The notes: generated by a model not told the origin, from the letters alone. 64,000 nucleotides of DNA from Syngnathus acus (GCF_901709675.1 NC_051108.1:6224631-6288630); one strand, 5' to 3'; shown: positions 24,761 through 38,835, counted from the stretch's first letter. Translations and numbers: made by a program.

Positions 24761-24766
24761 AATAAA
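24761..24766 (+). terminator. napb poly(A) signal
   Basis: AATAAA about 570 nt after the napb stop codon, in an otherwise gene-free stretch. It suggests a 3' UTR of about 590 nt. Confidence 0.6.
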
Positions 24767-25222
24767 GTTGTATTCTATCCCTATTAAGGTATTAAAGTGT
24801 TCTCTACACGGTCATTCTAGTACTTTTGCTATATAACAACTCAATAACAAAAGATTCCGAACAAAGACTTTCTCTTTCTGACGCAGATATTTGCCATTGT
24901 GTCAAACTGCTGCAGTATTACGCCAACTACTGCTGAAGAGGACTTCATTGATGTGAGATTTTTGTTTTTAACCTTAAGTATCGGTGGCTGGTATTGGCAG
25001 TCTCCACGAGCACCCGATACTTCACTCGCTTATCCCTAGTCAAAAGTCTTGCTTTAAATGGCCACGCCTAGGTTTTCCCAGACAGCATATTTATACTCTT
25101 TTATGTGTTTGAGCATCTGATTTAATTGCTCACTCAGCCCGCAGTTATGTCAGTTATGTCTCATAAAATGTTGGGCACGGTTCAAATATCCAGGAACTCA
25201 GTTTTGTAACAGTTTATCACAT
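24767..25222. other. Spacer between napb and the gzf1 array
   Basis: No gene seen. napb (plus) and the gzf1 copies (minus) are convergent here, so this holds only the ends of both transcription units. Confidence 0.5.
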
Positions 25223-25304
25223 GCCACAAGGTGACGCAAATCCTCTGAAACGGTTCAACTTTCCAGCCTGTATAGTTTGCGGGGAATTTGCGCCACCTTG
25301 TGGC
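25223..25304. repeat. Inverted repeat at array boundary, copy 1
   Basis: Arms near GCCACAAGGTGACGCA and TGCGCCACCTTGTGGC (antiparallel) surround a spacer containing TTTGCGGGGAATTTG. The same element opens units 2 and 3. The arms diverge more here than in the other two copies. Confidence 0.85.
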
Positions 25305-25496
25305 TACTTGTGATGCACTGCTAGGAAAAAAAACGAGAGCCTAGACATTAAAACAGTACTTTCTGGGTGACTGTAACAGAAATGTTCATAGTATTCATGA
25401 CAAAGTCATTGAGTAGTTTCTGCAACTTCTTTTTTATTTTCATTCAAATTTCAGAGGGATTCGCTTGGTTGTCATTTGCCACATTTAAACTTTTTT

Positions 25497-28400
25497 TCAC
25501 ATCTCTTCAGACACGACCACTGTCAGAATGTTCGGTTGCGCCGCCTCCTCTTGGGGAGCCAGAATGGTTTGCGAGGCGACCTCTTCCATCAGGGATGACA
25601 TGCTGGGGGTATCGGAGGAGATTTCCTCCACGGGCATGTTAAAAGGTCTGTCCAAAGTGATGAAGTCGTTGCCATCTGACGTTACCACCTGAGCCTCGAG
25701 GTTGTCTTGAGCTTTGGCTTCCTTCTTCACATTACCCTTCAAGACGACCAGGTAGTTCCTCCACGGAGCATTGGCATCATGAATCTAAAGTTGAGAAACG
25801 GTGGAGGAAAAGGCCACAAGATAAATGATTTCTTAATTTACTATGAAATGAGCGGTTAGCTAGTTATTTCTTTTTTTTTTTTTTTGACCGTCGTGTTAGT
25901 TAAGTTGGTTGTACTTTTGTTTGTTGGTTCATCATGTTACGAGTACCTTGGTGTGACGGCGAAGAGTAGACGTGTCGGTGAAAGTGCGGTTGCACGACCC
26001 ACACATGTAGGGCTTTTCGCCGGTGTGGATGCGCTGGTGCCGCTGAAGTGCGTGGAGCTGCGCAAAATGCTTATCGCAGTCATTGCAGGCGTAAGGACGT
26101 TCACCTGGGACGGGGCAGGATGTCAAATGACTGTCAGCTTTAAATACTTGCGTGCTACAGATGATCCAAATCGGATGCTCACCTGTGTGCGCCGTCAAAT
26201 GCTGCCGTAGCGAGTTCCTCTGACCGAAGCTGCGGCCGCAGTACTTGCACTTGAACGGCTTGGCGCCGGTGTGGACGTTGGCGTGGTGGCGCAGGTACTG
26301 CTTGGCTGTGAAGCCCTTCCCGCAGGTCTCGCACTTAAAAGGCTTCTCACCTTGAACAACAGAAGTTGACCATAGCGCTATGAAAGACAAGATCCTAATT
26401 GGGTTGTCTTACCAATGTGGGAGCGTTTGTGATAGGCCAGTGAGTGTCCATGTTTGAAGCGGGCGTCACACATGTCGCAGGCGAAGGGCTTCTCATCCGT
26501 GTGGGTCCTGAACACAACCATACTCTGATGTCATATTTCACAATAGCAACAGACAAAAGAGCTCCCATTTGGAATGCATTGGCTGGCAAGATAAAAAAGA
26601 TGTTGTCATCCCTGTGGGACAATAATAGCAAAGTGCCTTTTGACATTAAGTGATCTGTACGCTTTGAGCCACCGAAGATCCAAACCAGGACTTTTCAACA
26701 TCAAGCTCCTACCTTTCGTGCGTGTTGAGAGACGACTTCTGGATGAAGCGGGAACCGCACTTAATGCAAACATAGTTCTTGATGCCCTTATGTATCCGCA
26801 TGTGCAACATGAGCGATGCTTTGGACCTCAACCACTTGCCACATTCAGAACACTGCTGCATATGTGGACCATCATGCACCTTAAAAGTAAAGGATGAGTC
26901 AGGAAGTGCGGTGAAGTGAATGGACTACTGAAGGGGGACTAGTTGGAGCATTTGAAAATTCTTGACCAGTTTTTTGTGGCGGGTCACATCCTTTTTGCGC
27001 TTGAAGGTCTTAGTGCAGACATCGCAGGTGAAGAGCCGTTCGCTGCTGTGAACGTGCTTCTCGTGGATCCTTAAGTTAGCGCGGTTGGAGAAAGTGTTCA
27101 TGCAGGTCTTGCATTGATGGACCAGCTCACCTTTGCGTGCCTGGCAGGTGCTGTTGCAAAGCGGGAGGAGTGCATTTTAGTGCAATGACATTAAGTGATC
27201 TGTACGCTTTGATCCACCGAAGGTCCAAAACAGAACTTTTCAAGACCAAGCTCGTACCTGTGGTGCAGGTTGAGAGCCGACTTCTGGGTGAAGCGGGAAC
27301 CGCACTCCGTGCAGATAAAGGCCTTGATGCCGCTATGCGTCCGCTTATGCAACATGAGCGATGCTTTGGAGCTCAACCTCTTGCCACATTCAGAGCACTG
27401 GTGCATATGTGGACCATGCACCTAAAAAGCAAAGCACGAGTCAGGAAGTGCGGTGAAGTGAATGGACTACTGAAGAGGACTGGTTGGAGCATTTGAAAAT
27501 TCCTGACCTGTTTTTGGTGGCGGACCACGTCCTTCTTGCGCTTGAAGGTCTTGGCGCAGACATCGCAGGTGAAGAGCCGTTCGCTGCTGTGAACGTGCTT
27601 CTCGTGGAGCCTCAAGTTTTTGCGGTTGGAGAAGGTCTTCATGCAGGTCTCGCAGCGATAGACCAGCTCGGCTTTCACTCCGTGGCAGGTGCTGTTGCAA
27701 AGCGGGAGGAGAACAACTTGAGGCACTGGTTGATGACTGGACGTTTCCCACACTGCCACATTGAGGCTTCAAAAATAGGCCAGTAAATAAAAATAAGGTG
27801 TCCCAACCTAGCACCAACCTCACGTGCTTCCGGTAGCTCCGCTCGTAGTGGAAGCTCCGCTGACAGTTACTGCACACGAACTTCCTCTTGGAGGTTCTCT
27901 TGGACACCATGCCACTCTCATCATCGTCCTCGCCTGCGGACACCAGCACTGTTTCCTCGGCGTCGTTTCGACTCTGCGTGTCCTTATCAAAGTGAGGTGA
28001 GGATGCATATGTGGTGTCATTGTCGTCTTCAGCATTAAATGCCTCATCTTCAATTGGGATGAACCATTTGAGTCTGGGGCTCTTCCTTTTGGATCTTTTG
28101 GAAAGGCACTCAGAGCTCTCCGGAGGCAGTTGACTATTTTGCGGCTTCTTTATGCCAGTCTCGGTCGCTGGTGATGACTCCTCTACCACATCTGACTGCG
28201 AAGTATGATTTATACCGCAAACTCTGGCCAGCTCCTCACATTTCAAAGTCTTGGCGGCCGCTTGCACGTCCTCCATCCTGCTCTGAGCCACTTCCGCCTT
28301 ACCCGTGTACACAAACTCCAAAAAGTCCGAAAAGTCACATGCATGCATGTTGGAGAGCGTGATCTGGTCAGGGGTGGCGTCCGGTGATAGGAAGATGTTC

Positions 28401-28585
28401 CTGAAGTAATCGCTAGAAGCTGCGAGAACCACCCGATGAGCCTGAAATGTCTGCGCGTGGCCCTGGTAGTCAACCCGGACCGTGATGTCACTCAGGTGTC
28501 CCTGCAGCCTCAGGTGGTGCAGGGTGTTCAGAATATTCTGGTGGTGTGTTTTGGAGCTGAGCTGGATCACCTTCATGGCCATCAT
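25497..28585 (-). CDS. gzf1: gzf1-like BTB zinc-finger protein, copy 1 (14 fingers)
   Basis: Probable DNA-binding transcriptional regulator (GZF1/ZNF336 family; human GZF1 is a GDNF-induced repressor). Exons (minus): A 28585-27819, B 27691-27508, C 27421-27258, B' 27150-26967, C' 26879-26713, D 26507-26413, E 26350-26183, F 26104-25947, G 25784-25497; 2175 nt, 724 aa. BTB domain about residues 10-125 ([48 protein letters not shown]), an acidic linker, then C2H2 fingers joined by HTGEKP-like linkers. The C-terminus begins [13 protein letters not shown] (human IHDKNTPWKSF). Exons B'-C' are a second version of B-C; phases match (2 to 2), so inclusion keeps frame. C joined to B' replaces the last His of finger 5 with Cys. 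Start: the acceptor ending ATCCAG at 28595 makes MMAM the first ATG. Exon G lacks about 62 codons present in copy 3. Confidence 0.88.
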
Positions 28586-28703
28586 GTATTGAATCTGGAT
28601 AGAAATTGAGTTCAACTACAGAGTTTAGTTGGTGCCAAAAAGATGTACACTGATGCTTTGAGTTACAAGTGACCCATTGCATTTTTCGAGATACAAACTG
28701 TTG

Positions 28704-29016
28704 TTGCCCAGCTCAGTGGCTTAGTGGGCCCAGCTCAGTGTCTGCCCTGAGACTGGAAGGTTGTGGGTTCAAACCCTGGCCGGCTCATACCAAAGACTAA
28801 AAATGGGACCCATTGCCTCCCTGCTTGGCACTCTGCTTTAAGGGTTGGAATTGGGGGGTTAGATTACCAAATGATTCCCGAGTAGGGCAACGCTGCTGCC
28901 CACTGCTCCCCTCTCCCCCAGGGGATGGATCAAAATCACATGAGGATGGGTTAAATGCAGAAGACAAATTTCACCACACTCAGATGTGTGTGATGATCCT
29001 TGGGACTTTAACTTTT
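28704..29016 (+). mobile_element. tRNA-derived SINE, unit 1
   Basis: About 310 bp with a tRNA-like head (AGCTCAGTGGCTTAGTGGG as box A region, GGTTCAAACCC at 28766-28776 as box B) and a tail ending CTTGGGACTTTAACTTTT. It is shared at the same place with unit 2 (32881-33195) and absent from unit 3. It lies in the intron between the gzf1 5' exon and the BTB exon. Confidence 0.85.
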
Positions 29017-29380
29017 ATGGGACAATTATTAATCTTACAGTAATGCATAATATAAAATAAACTTTATTTATATGGATGGAAGGTAAGAAGGGTAGAGGCA
29101 ACATAAGATATATAGAAGGGGGGCCACGTGCCCCCTAACATTGTCTTTGAAACCGTAATTCGAATCCTTGCGTATAATGTAGCGACCGCAACCATGTGGT
29201 TTTCACGTACAAAACAGTTGGTCGGGGTTCTGATGTTTGCACAATTGGCAATACGATTTGACCAAAAGCTACCGTTAAATTGCATCGAAAAACACGGGAT
29301 CAGTTACTGCTAATTATAGCATCGCGCGCATGAGAGTGTGTGCGGCGAAAATTGTTGGAGAGAGAGAGCGTCGTTCTTAC

Positions 29381-29720
29381 CGTAAGGTTGCTAAAAAGGC
29401 AGCCCCACGAACAGTAGCGAACGCTGATCCTTGTGAATATTCAAAACGCATACGGAACTTAATCCGCAGGGGGAAAAATGGACGGCAACCCCACTTAAGA
29501 CAAACGACATGAAGGCAAACAAATGTTAAACAGGAGTTCTAACGTGCAATACTACTTAAAAATATATGCGAGGTTGCAGGAAATGTTGTTCATGGGGAAA
29601 ACAATAAACACAATTTTGGTCTTGTTTTCTTAGCACTTCCATTCGCAATAAAGTTAAAGCCAGTTTGTCACCAATAGCTTTCCGTAGAGCTCTAATACGA
29701 TGTACGCATGCGCAATGTAA
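29381..29720 (-). promoter_or_regulatory. gzf1 copy 1: 5' noncoding exon donor and promoter region
   Basis: On the minus strand a consensus donor CTTACG|GTAAGAAC sits at 29381/29380 and is kept in all three units. With the acceptor at 28595 it defines a 5' UTR intron of about 790 bp. Upstream is a palindromic NRF1-type site, ACGCATGCGCA (29704-29714). The YY1-like GCCATTTT found in units 2 and 3 is GCCTTTTT here. The transcription start is not located. Confidence 0.5.
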
Positions 29721-29858
29721 CCCCCTCGTCCTACACAATTTCACAAAAAACACTTGAACCTCTTTCTTGACATAGCAGTATGTTTGCTGTGTTGATATGT
29801 TTGTATTTTACGTTTAGTTCTCACAATTCACACATGGGGATCAGCAAGACTTTGTGTA

Positions 29859-29938
29859 GCCACAAAGTGGCGCAAATCCTCTGAAACGCTTCAACGTTCC
29901 GGCCTAGAGTTTGCGGGGAATCTGCGCCACCTTGTGGC
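29859..29938. repeat. Inverted repeat at array boundary, copy 2
   Basis: Arms GCCACAAAGTGGCGCA and TGCGCCACCTTGTGGC pair with one mismatch over 16 bp, around a spacer of about 48 bp. It sits exactly where unit 1 homology ends and unit 2 begins. Confidence 0.9.
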
Positions 29939-30210
29939 TACTTGTGATACACCGCTAAAAAATGAGAAACAAAACATTAAAACAGTACTTTCTGGGTGAC
30001 TGTAAAAGAAATGTTCATAGTATTCATGACAAAGTCATTGAGTAGTTTCTGCAACTTGTTTTTATGCTGGCTGTTAGCCACAATTTCTGTACAAAAGCTA
30101 AAATAACCACAAATTGTAATTATTACAGCTATGATTAAATGGGGTATTTATTTTCATTCAAATTTCAGAGGGATTCGCTTGGTTGTCATTTGCCACATTT
30201 AAACTTTTTT

Positions 30211-32760
30211 TCACATCTCTTCAGACACGACCACTGTCAGAATGTTCGGTTGCGCCGCCTCCTCTAGGGGAGCCAGAATGGTTTGCGAGGCGACCTCTTC
30301 CATCAGGGATGACATGCTGGGGGTATCGGAGGAGATTTCCTCCACGGGCATGTAAAAAGGTCTGTCCAAAGTGATGAAGTCGTTGCCATCTGACGTTACC
30401 ACCTGAGCCTCGAGGTTGTCTTGAGCTTTGGATTGCTTCTCCACATTACCCTTCAAGACGACCAGGTAGTTCCTCCACGGAGCATTGGCATCATGAATCT
30501 AAAGTTGAGAAACGGTGGAGGAAAAGGCCACAAGATAAATGATTTCTTAATTTACTATGAAATGAGTGGTTAGCTAGTTATTTCTTTTTTTTTTTTTTTT
30601 GACCGTCGTGTTAGTTAAGTTGGTTGTACTTTTGTTTGTTGGTTCATCATGTTACGAGTACCTTGGTGTGACGGCGAAGAGTAGACGTGTCAGTGAAAGT
30701 GCGGTTGCACGACCCACACATGTAGGGCTTTTCGCCGGTATGGATACGCTGGTGCCGCTGAAGGGCGTTGAGCTGCGTAAAATGTTTATCGCAGTCATTG
30801 CAGGCGTAAGGACGTTCACCTGGGATGGGGCGGGATGTCAAATGAATAGCAGCTTTTTACAAATTCGCGTGCTACAGATGATCCGAATCGGATGCTCACC
30901 TGTGTGCACCAGCAAATGCTGCCGTAGCGAGTTCCTCTGACCGAAGCTGCGGCCGCAGTACTTGCACTTGAACGGCTTGGCGCCGGTGTGGACGTTGGCG
31001 TGGTGGCGCAGGTACTCCTTGGCTGTGAAGCCCTTCCCGCAGATCTCGCACTTAAAAGGCTTCTCACCTTGAACAACAGAAGTTGACCACAGCGCTATGA
31101 AAGACAAGATCCTAATTGGGTTGTCTTACCCATGTGCGAGCGTTTGTGATAGGCCAGTGAGTTTCTCTGTTTGAAGCGGGCGTCACACATGTCGCAGGCG
31201 AAGGGCTTCTCATCCGTGTGGGTCCTGAACACAACCATACTCTGATGTCATATTTCACAATAGCAACAGACAAAAGAGCTCCCATTTGGAATGCATTGGC
31301 TGGCAAGATAAAAAAGATGTTGTCATCCCTGTGGGACAATAATAGCAAAGTGCCTTTTGACATTAAGTGATCTGTACGCTTTGAGCCACCGAAGATCCAA
31401 AACAGGACGTTTCAACATCAAGCTCCTACCTTTCGTGCATGTTGAGAGATGACTTCTGGATGAAGCGGGAACCGCACTTAATGCAAACATAGTTCTTGAT
31501 GCCGTTATGTATCCGCATGTGCAACATGAGCGATGCTTTGGACCTCAACCACTTGCCACAGTCAGAACACTGCTGCATATGTGGACCATCATGCACCTTA
31601 AAAGCAAAGGACGAGTCAGGAAGTGCGGTGAAGTGAATGGACTACTGAAGAGGACTGGTTGGAGCATTTGAAAATTCCTGACCCGTTTTTTGTGGTGGGT
31701 CACATCCTTCTTGCGCTTGAAGGTCTTGGCGCAGACATCGCAGGTGAAGAGCCGTTCGCTGCTGTGAACGTGCTTCTCGTGGATCCTCAAGCTGCTGCGG
31801 TTGGAGAAAGTGTTCATGCAGGTCTTGCATTGATGGACCAGCTCACCTTTGAGCGCCTGGCAGGTGCTGTTGCAAAGCGGGAGGAGAACAACTTGAGGCA
31901 CTGGATGATGACTGGACGTTTCCCACACTGCCACATTGAGGCTTCAAAAATAGGACAGTAACTAAAAATAAGGTGTCCCAACCTAGCACCAACCTCACGT
32001 GCTTCCGGTAGCTCCGCTCGTAGTGGAAGCTCCGCTGACAGTCACTGCACACGAACTTCCTCTTGGAGGTTCTCTTGGACACCATGCCACTCTCATCATC
32101 GTCCTCGCCTGCGGACACCAGCACTGTTTCCTCGGTGTCGTTTAGACTCTGCGTGTCCTTATCAAAGTGAGGTGAGGATGCATATGTGGTGTCATTGTCC
32201 TCTTCAGCATTAAATGCCTCATCTTCAATTGGGATGCACCATTTGAGTCTGGTGCTCTTCCTTTTGGATCTTTTGGAAAGGCACTCAGAGCTCTCCGGAG
32301 GCAGTTGACTATTTTGCGGCTTCTTTATGCCAGTCTCGGTCGCTGGTGATGACTCCTCTACCACATCTGACTGCGAAGGATGATTTATGCCGCAAACTCT
32401 GGCCAGCTCCTCACATTTCAAAATCTTGGCGGCCGCTTGCATGTCCTCCATCCTGCTCTGAGCCACTTCCGCCTTACCCGTGTACACAAACTCCAAAAAG
32501 TCAGAAAAGTCAGATGGATGCATGTTGGAGAGCGTGATCTGGTCAGGGGTGGCGTCCAGTGATAGAAAGATGTTCCTGAAGTAATCGCTAGAAGCTGCGA
32601 GAACCACCCGATGAGCCTGAAATGTCTGCGCGTGGCCCTGGTAGTCAACCCGGACCGTGATGTCACTCAGGTGTCCCTGCAGCCTCAGGTGGTGCAGGGT
32701 GTTCAGAATATTCTGGTGGTGTGTTTTGGAGCTGAGCTGGATCACCTTCATGGCCATCAT
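30211..32760 (-). CDS. gzf1: gzf1-like BTB zinc-finger protein, copy 2 (10 fingers)
   Basis: Same family and layout as copy 1 but without the extra exon pair. Exons (minus): A 32760-31994, B' 31866-31683, C' 31596-31430, D 31224-31130, E 31067-30900, F 30819-30662, G 30498-30211; 1827 nt, 608 aa, open throughout. BTB domain, acidic linker, ten C2H2 fingers. Its exons 2-3 are of the B'-C' type ([48 protein letters not shown]), matching the second pair of copy 1. The last exon has the same shortening as copy 1. A minus-strand AATAAA (plus 30147-30152) lies about 60 nt past the stop. No disabling mutation is seen, so it should be treated as a potentially functional gene rather than a pseudogene. 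Confidence 0.88.
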
Positions 32761-32880
32761 GTATTGAATCTGGATAGAAATTGAGTTCAACTACAGAGTT
32801 TAGTTGGTGCCAAAAAGATGTACACTGGTGCTTTGAGTTACAAGTGACCCATTGCATTTTTCGAGATACAAACTGTTGTT

Positions 32881-33195
32881 GCCCAGCTCAGTGGCTTAGT
32901 GGGCCCAGCTCAGTGTCTGCCCTGAGACTGGAAGGTTGTGGGTTCAAACCCCGGCCGGCTCATACCAAAGACTATAAAAATGGGACCCATTGCCTCCCTG
33001 CTTGGCACTCAGCATTAAAGGTTGGAATTGGGGGGTTAGATCACCAAATGATTCCCGAGCGTGGCACCGCTACTGCTCCCCTCTCCCCCAGGAGATGGAT
33101 CAAAATCACATGAGGATGGGATAAATGCAGAAGACAAATTTCACCACACCCAGATGTGTGTGATGATCATTGGGACTTTAACTTTTAACTTTTTC
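32881..33195 (+). mobile_element. tRNA-derived SINE, unit 2
   Basis: Paralogous to the SINE at 28704-29016, at the same position relative to gzf1. It shares the tRNA-like head, box B (GGTTCAAACCC) and the GGGACTTTAACTTTT tail. It was therefore duplicated with the unit, not inserted twice. Confidence 0.85.
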
Positions 33196-33231
33196 GGGAC
33201 AATTATTAATCTTATTGTAATGCATAATATA

Positions 33232-33961
33232 GGGTGTTTCATAAAGTACGCAGTTTTTTAATTGCGCGGGATTTTTTTGTTTGAAGATTGTCAGCACTGT
33301 TCCTATCATTTTCGTTATCTATTATCACTCCGATTAGAAGACCATTTGTCGTTTTTCCATTTTGTAGCCATGGAGCGGTTCAGTATCGAGCAACGCATTC
33401 TTATTGTGAAAACTCATTACAAAAACGGGGAGTGCTACGCAGAGACTGTCCGTAAACTTCGCGCGATCTTTGGACGTGACAATGCCCCGACCGCAACAAC
33501 AGTTTCGAGCTTGGTACAGAAATTCGAAGAATCTGGGTCAGTTGCAACCAGAAAAATCGCCCGGTCGAAACCGTAATTCCCTGAGCGTCTGATCTCACTT
33601 CGCGGCGGCGACCAAGAATGGCCTCCGAGGTCATGTGACCTCACACCTTGTGACTTCTTTTTATGGGGATATGTGAAGTCACAAGTTTACGTGAACAAAC
33701 CTCAAACGATTACCGAACTGAAGATGGAAATTCAACGGGTAATCGGCGAAATCGACAGGGACGTCTGCAAAAGAGTTATCGTTAATTTCAACGATCGGAT
33801 GACTGCCTGCAGAGAAAGTGGAGGTGGACATATGCTCGATATCATTTTTCCTTATTAAATTGAAGTATATGTTGAATGAAATTAAATAAAAATTTTGAAT
33901 TTTGCATCGATTTTGGCTGATTTGTTGCATTTTTAAAAACTGCGTACTTTATGAAACACCC
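33232..33961 (+). mobile_element. Deleted Tc1/mariner-type transposon in unit 2
   Basis: A 730 bp element starting GGGTGTTTCATAAAGTACGC and ending with its perfect reverse complement (terminal repeats of about 27 bp), flanked by TA. Inside, 33371-33576 encodes the N-terminal helix-turn-helix of a transposase (MERFSIEQRILIVKTHYKNG, PTATTVSSLVQKFEESGSV). About 33620-33858 encodes its C-terminal end, including DLTPCDFFLWG, where the third acidic catalytic residue lies. The middle of the transposase, with the first two catalytic Asp residues, is deleted. The element is non-autonomous. The paralogous site in unit 1 (near 29048) is empty. Confidence 0.9.
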
Positions 33962-34389
33962 TATATAAAATGAACTTTATTTATATGGATGGAAGGTAAG
34001 AAGGGTCGAGGCAACATAAGATATATAGAAGGCTAAAAGAAGGGGGGCCACGTGCCACCTAACATTGTCTTTGAAACCGTAATTCGAATCCTTGCGTAAC
34101 TATTAAATGTGTTAACACATGCAGCAACAAACGTGCATAGATCACAGGCCGTAACCGTAATGGCACTTGCGTTATAACAATGTAACGACCGCAACCATGT
34201 GGTTTTCACGTACAAAACAGTCGGTCGGGGTTCTGATGTTTGCACAATTGGCAATACGATTTGACCAAAAGCTACCGTTAAATTGCAGAGAAAAACACGG
34301 GATCAGTTACTGCTAATTATAGCATCGCGCGGATGAGAGTGTGTGCGGAGAAAATTGTTGAAGAGCGAGAGAGAGAGCGTCGTTCTTAC

Positions 34390-34720
34390 CGTAAGGTTGC
34401 TAAAATGGCAGCCCCACGAACAGTAGCGAACGCTGATCCTTGTGAGTATTCAAAACGCATACGGAACTTAATCCGCAGGGGGGAAAATGGACGGCAACCC
34501 CACTTAGACAAACAACACGAAGGCAAACAAATGTTAAACAGGAGTTCTAACGTGCAATACTACTTAAAAATATATGCGAGGTTGCAGGAAATGTTGTTCA
34601 TGGGGAAAACAATAAACACAATTTTGGTCTTGTTTTCTTAGCACTTCCTTTCGCAATAAAGTTAAAGTCAGTTTGTCACCAATAGCTTTCCGTAGAGCTA
34701 TGTACGCATGCGCAATGTAG
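34390..34720 (-). promoter_or_regulatory. gzf1 copy 2: 5' noncoding exon donor and promoter region
   Basis: Conserved donor CTTACG|GTAAGAAC (exon side starts at 34390, minus). A minus-strand GCTGCCATTTTAGC (YY1-like) lies just inside the exon, and NRF1-type TACGCATGCGCA is at 34703-34714. The exon's 5' end is not determined. Confidence 0.5.
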
Positions 34721-34873
34721 CCCCCTCGCCATACACTATTTCACAAAAAACACTTGAACCTCTTTCTTGACATATTTATTTAAGCAGTATATTTGCTGTG
34801 TTGATATGTTTGTATTTGTATTTTACGTTTAGTTCTCACAATTCACACATGGGGATCAGCAAGACTTTGTGTA

Positions 34874-34955
34874 GCCACAAAGTGGCGCAAATCCTCTGAA
34901 ACGCTTCAACGTTCCGGCCAATATAGTTTGCGGGGAATCTGCGCCACCTTGTGGC
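34874..34955. repeat. Inverted repeat at array boundary, copy 3
   Basis: Same palindromic element (GCCACAAAGTGGCGCA / TGCGCCACCTTGTGGC) at the start of unit 3. No copy follows unit 3 near 38975, so there are three copies for three units. Confidence 0.9.
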
Positions 34956-35246
34956 TACTTGTGATACACCGCTAAAAAAAAAAGAGAAACAAAACATTAA
35001 AACAGTACTTTCTGGGTGACTGTAAAAGAAATGTTCATAGTATTCATGACAAAGTCATTGAGTAGTTTCTGCAACTTGTTTTTATGCTGGCTGTTAGCCA
35101 CAATTTCTGTACAAAAGCTAAAATAACCACAAATTGTAATTATTACAGCTATGATTAAATGGGATATTTATTTTACATTTTATTTAGATTTTAGAGGGAT
35201 TTGCTTGGTTGTCATTTGCTTTACTCTCCAGTGTCCTTTGCCACGT

Positions 35247-38010
<2,764 letters not shown>

Positions 38011-38499
38011 CTTGTAGTGAGTCTGGATAGAAATTGAGTTAAACTGCAGGATTTAGTCGGTGCCAAGATGTGCTTTGAGTTACAAGTGACCCATTGCCCA
38101 GGGTAGAGGAAACATGAGATATATAGAAGGCTGAAAGGAGGGGGAACACGTACCACCTAACATTGTCCTTGAAACCGTAATTCGAAACCTTACATGACTA
38201 TTAAATGTGTAAACACATTCAGAATCAAACGTGCATAGATCACAGGCAATGTTGCATTTAACCATCATGGCACTTGTGTTATAACAATGTAACGACTGCA
38301 ACCGTGTTATTGTCACGTACAAAACAGTTGGTCGGGGTTCTGATGTTTGTACAATTGGCAATATGATTTGAACGAGACCGAAAGCTACCGTTAAATTTCA
38401 TAGAAAAACACGGGATCTGTGCTCTTACTGCTAATTTTAGCATCGCGCAAACCAGTGTGTGCAGCGTTTAACATTGAAGAGAGAGAGCGTCTTTCTTAC

Positions 38500-38835
38500 C
38501 GTAAGGTCGCTAAAATGGCAGCCCCATGAACAGTAGCGAACGCTGATCGCTGTGGTTATTCAAATGCTACGGAACTTAATCCGCAGGGAAAAAATGGACG
38601 GCAAGACCAATTAGACAAACAACATTAAAGGAAACAAATGTTAAACAGGAGTAATAACGTGCAATATTACTTAGAAATACACGTAAGGTTGCAGAAAATG
38701 TTGTTCATGGGGAATAAAAATAAACGTAATTCAAAGTTCTTTTTTCATAGCGCTTCCTTTTGCAATGGCGTTAACCGAGTTTATCTCCAATAGCTTTCCG
38801 TAGTTATCCTAGACGATGTACGCATGCGCAATCTA
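38500..38835 (-). promoter_or_regulatory. gzf1 copy 3: 5' noncoding exon donor and promoter region
   Basis: Minus-strand donor CTTACG|GTAAGAAAG (exon from 38500). The YY1-like GCTGCCATTTTAGC and the NRF1-type TACGCATGCGCA (38819-38830) are kept. NRF1/YY1 without a TATA box suits a broadly expressed gene. Confidence 0.5.

Larger units (their letters stand above)
25223..29858. repeat. gzf1 tandem unit 1 (about 4.6 kb)
   Basis: First of three direct repeats. Each starts with an 80 bp palindromic element and contains one minus-strand gzf1 gene. Each then has the 5' noncoding exon and promoter region and ends at a segment containing CACACATGGGGATC(A/G)GCAAG. Unit 1 carries the SINE and the extra exon pair. 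Confidence 0.9.
29859..34873. repeat. gzf1 tandem unit 2 (about 5.0 kb)
   Basis: Second direct repeat, bounded like unit 1. Its greater length is largely explained by a 730 bp transposon insertion (33232-33961). It shares the SINE and the shortened last exon with unit 1. Confidence 0.9.

Noticed and set aside
29330-34641. Plus-strand frames in units 1 and 2 beginning MRVCA(A/E)KIV, possibly a second duplicated gene
   Set aside because: The frame is broken in unit 3 and ends differently in unit 1. The region is better explained as the minus-strand gzf1 5' exon and promoter with a conserved donor.
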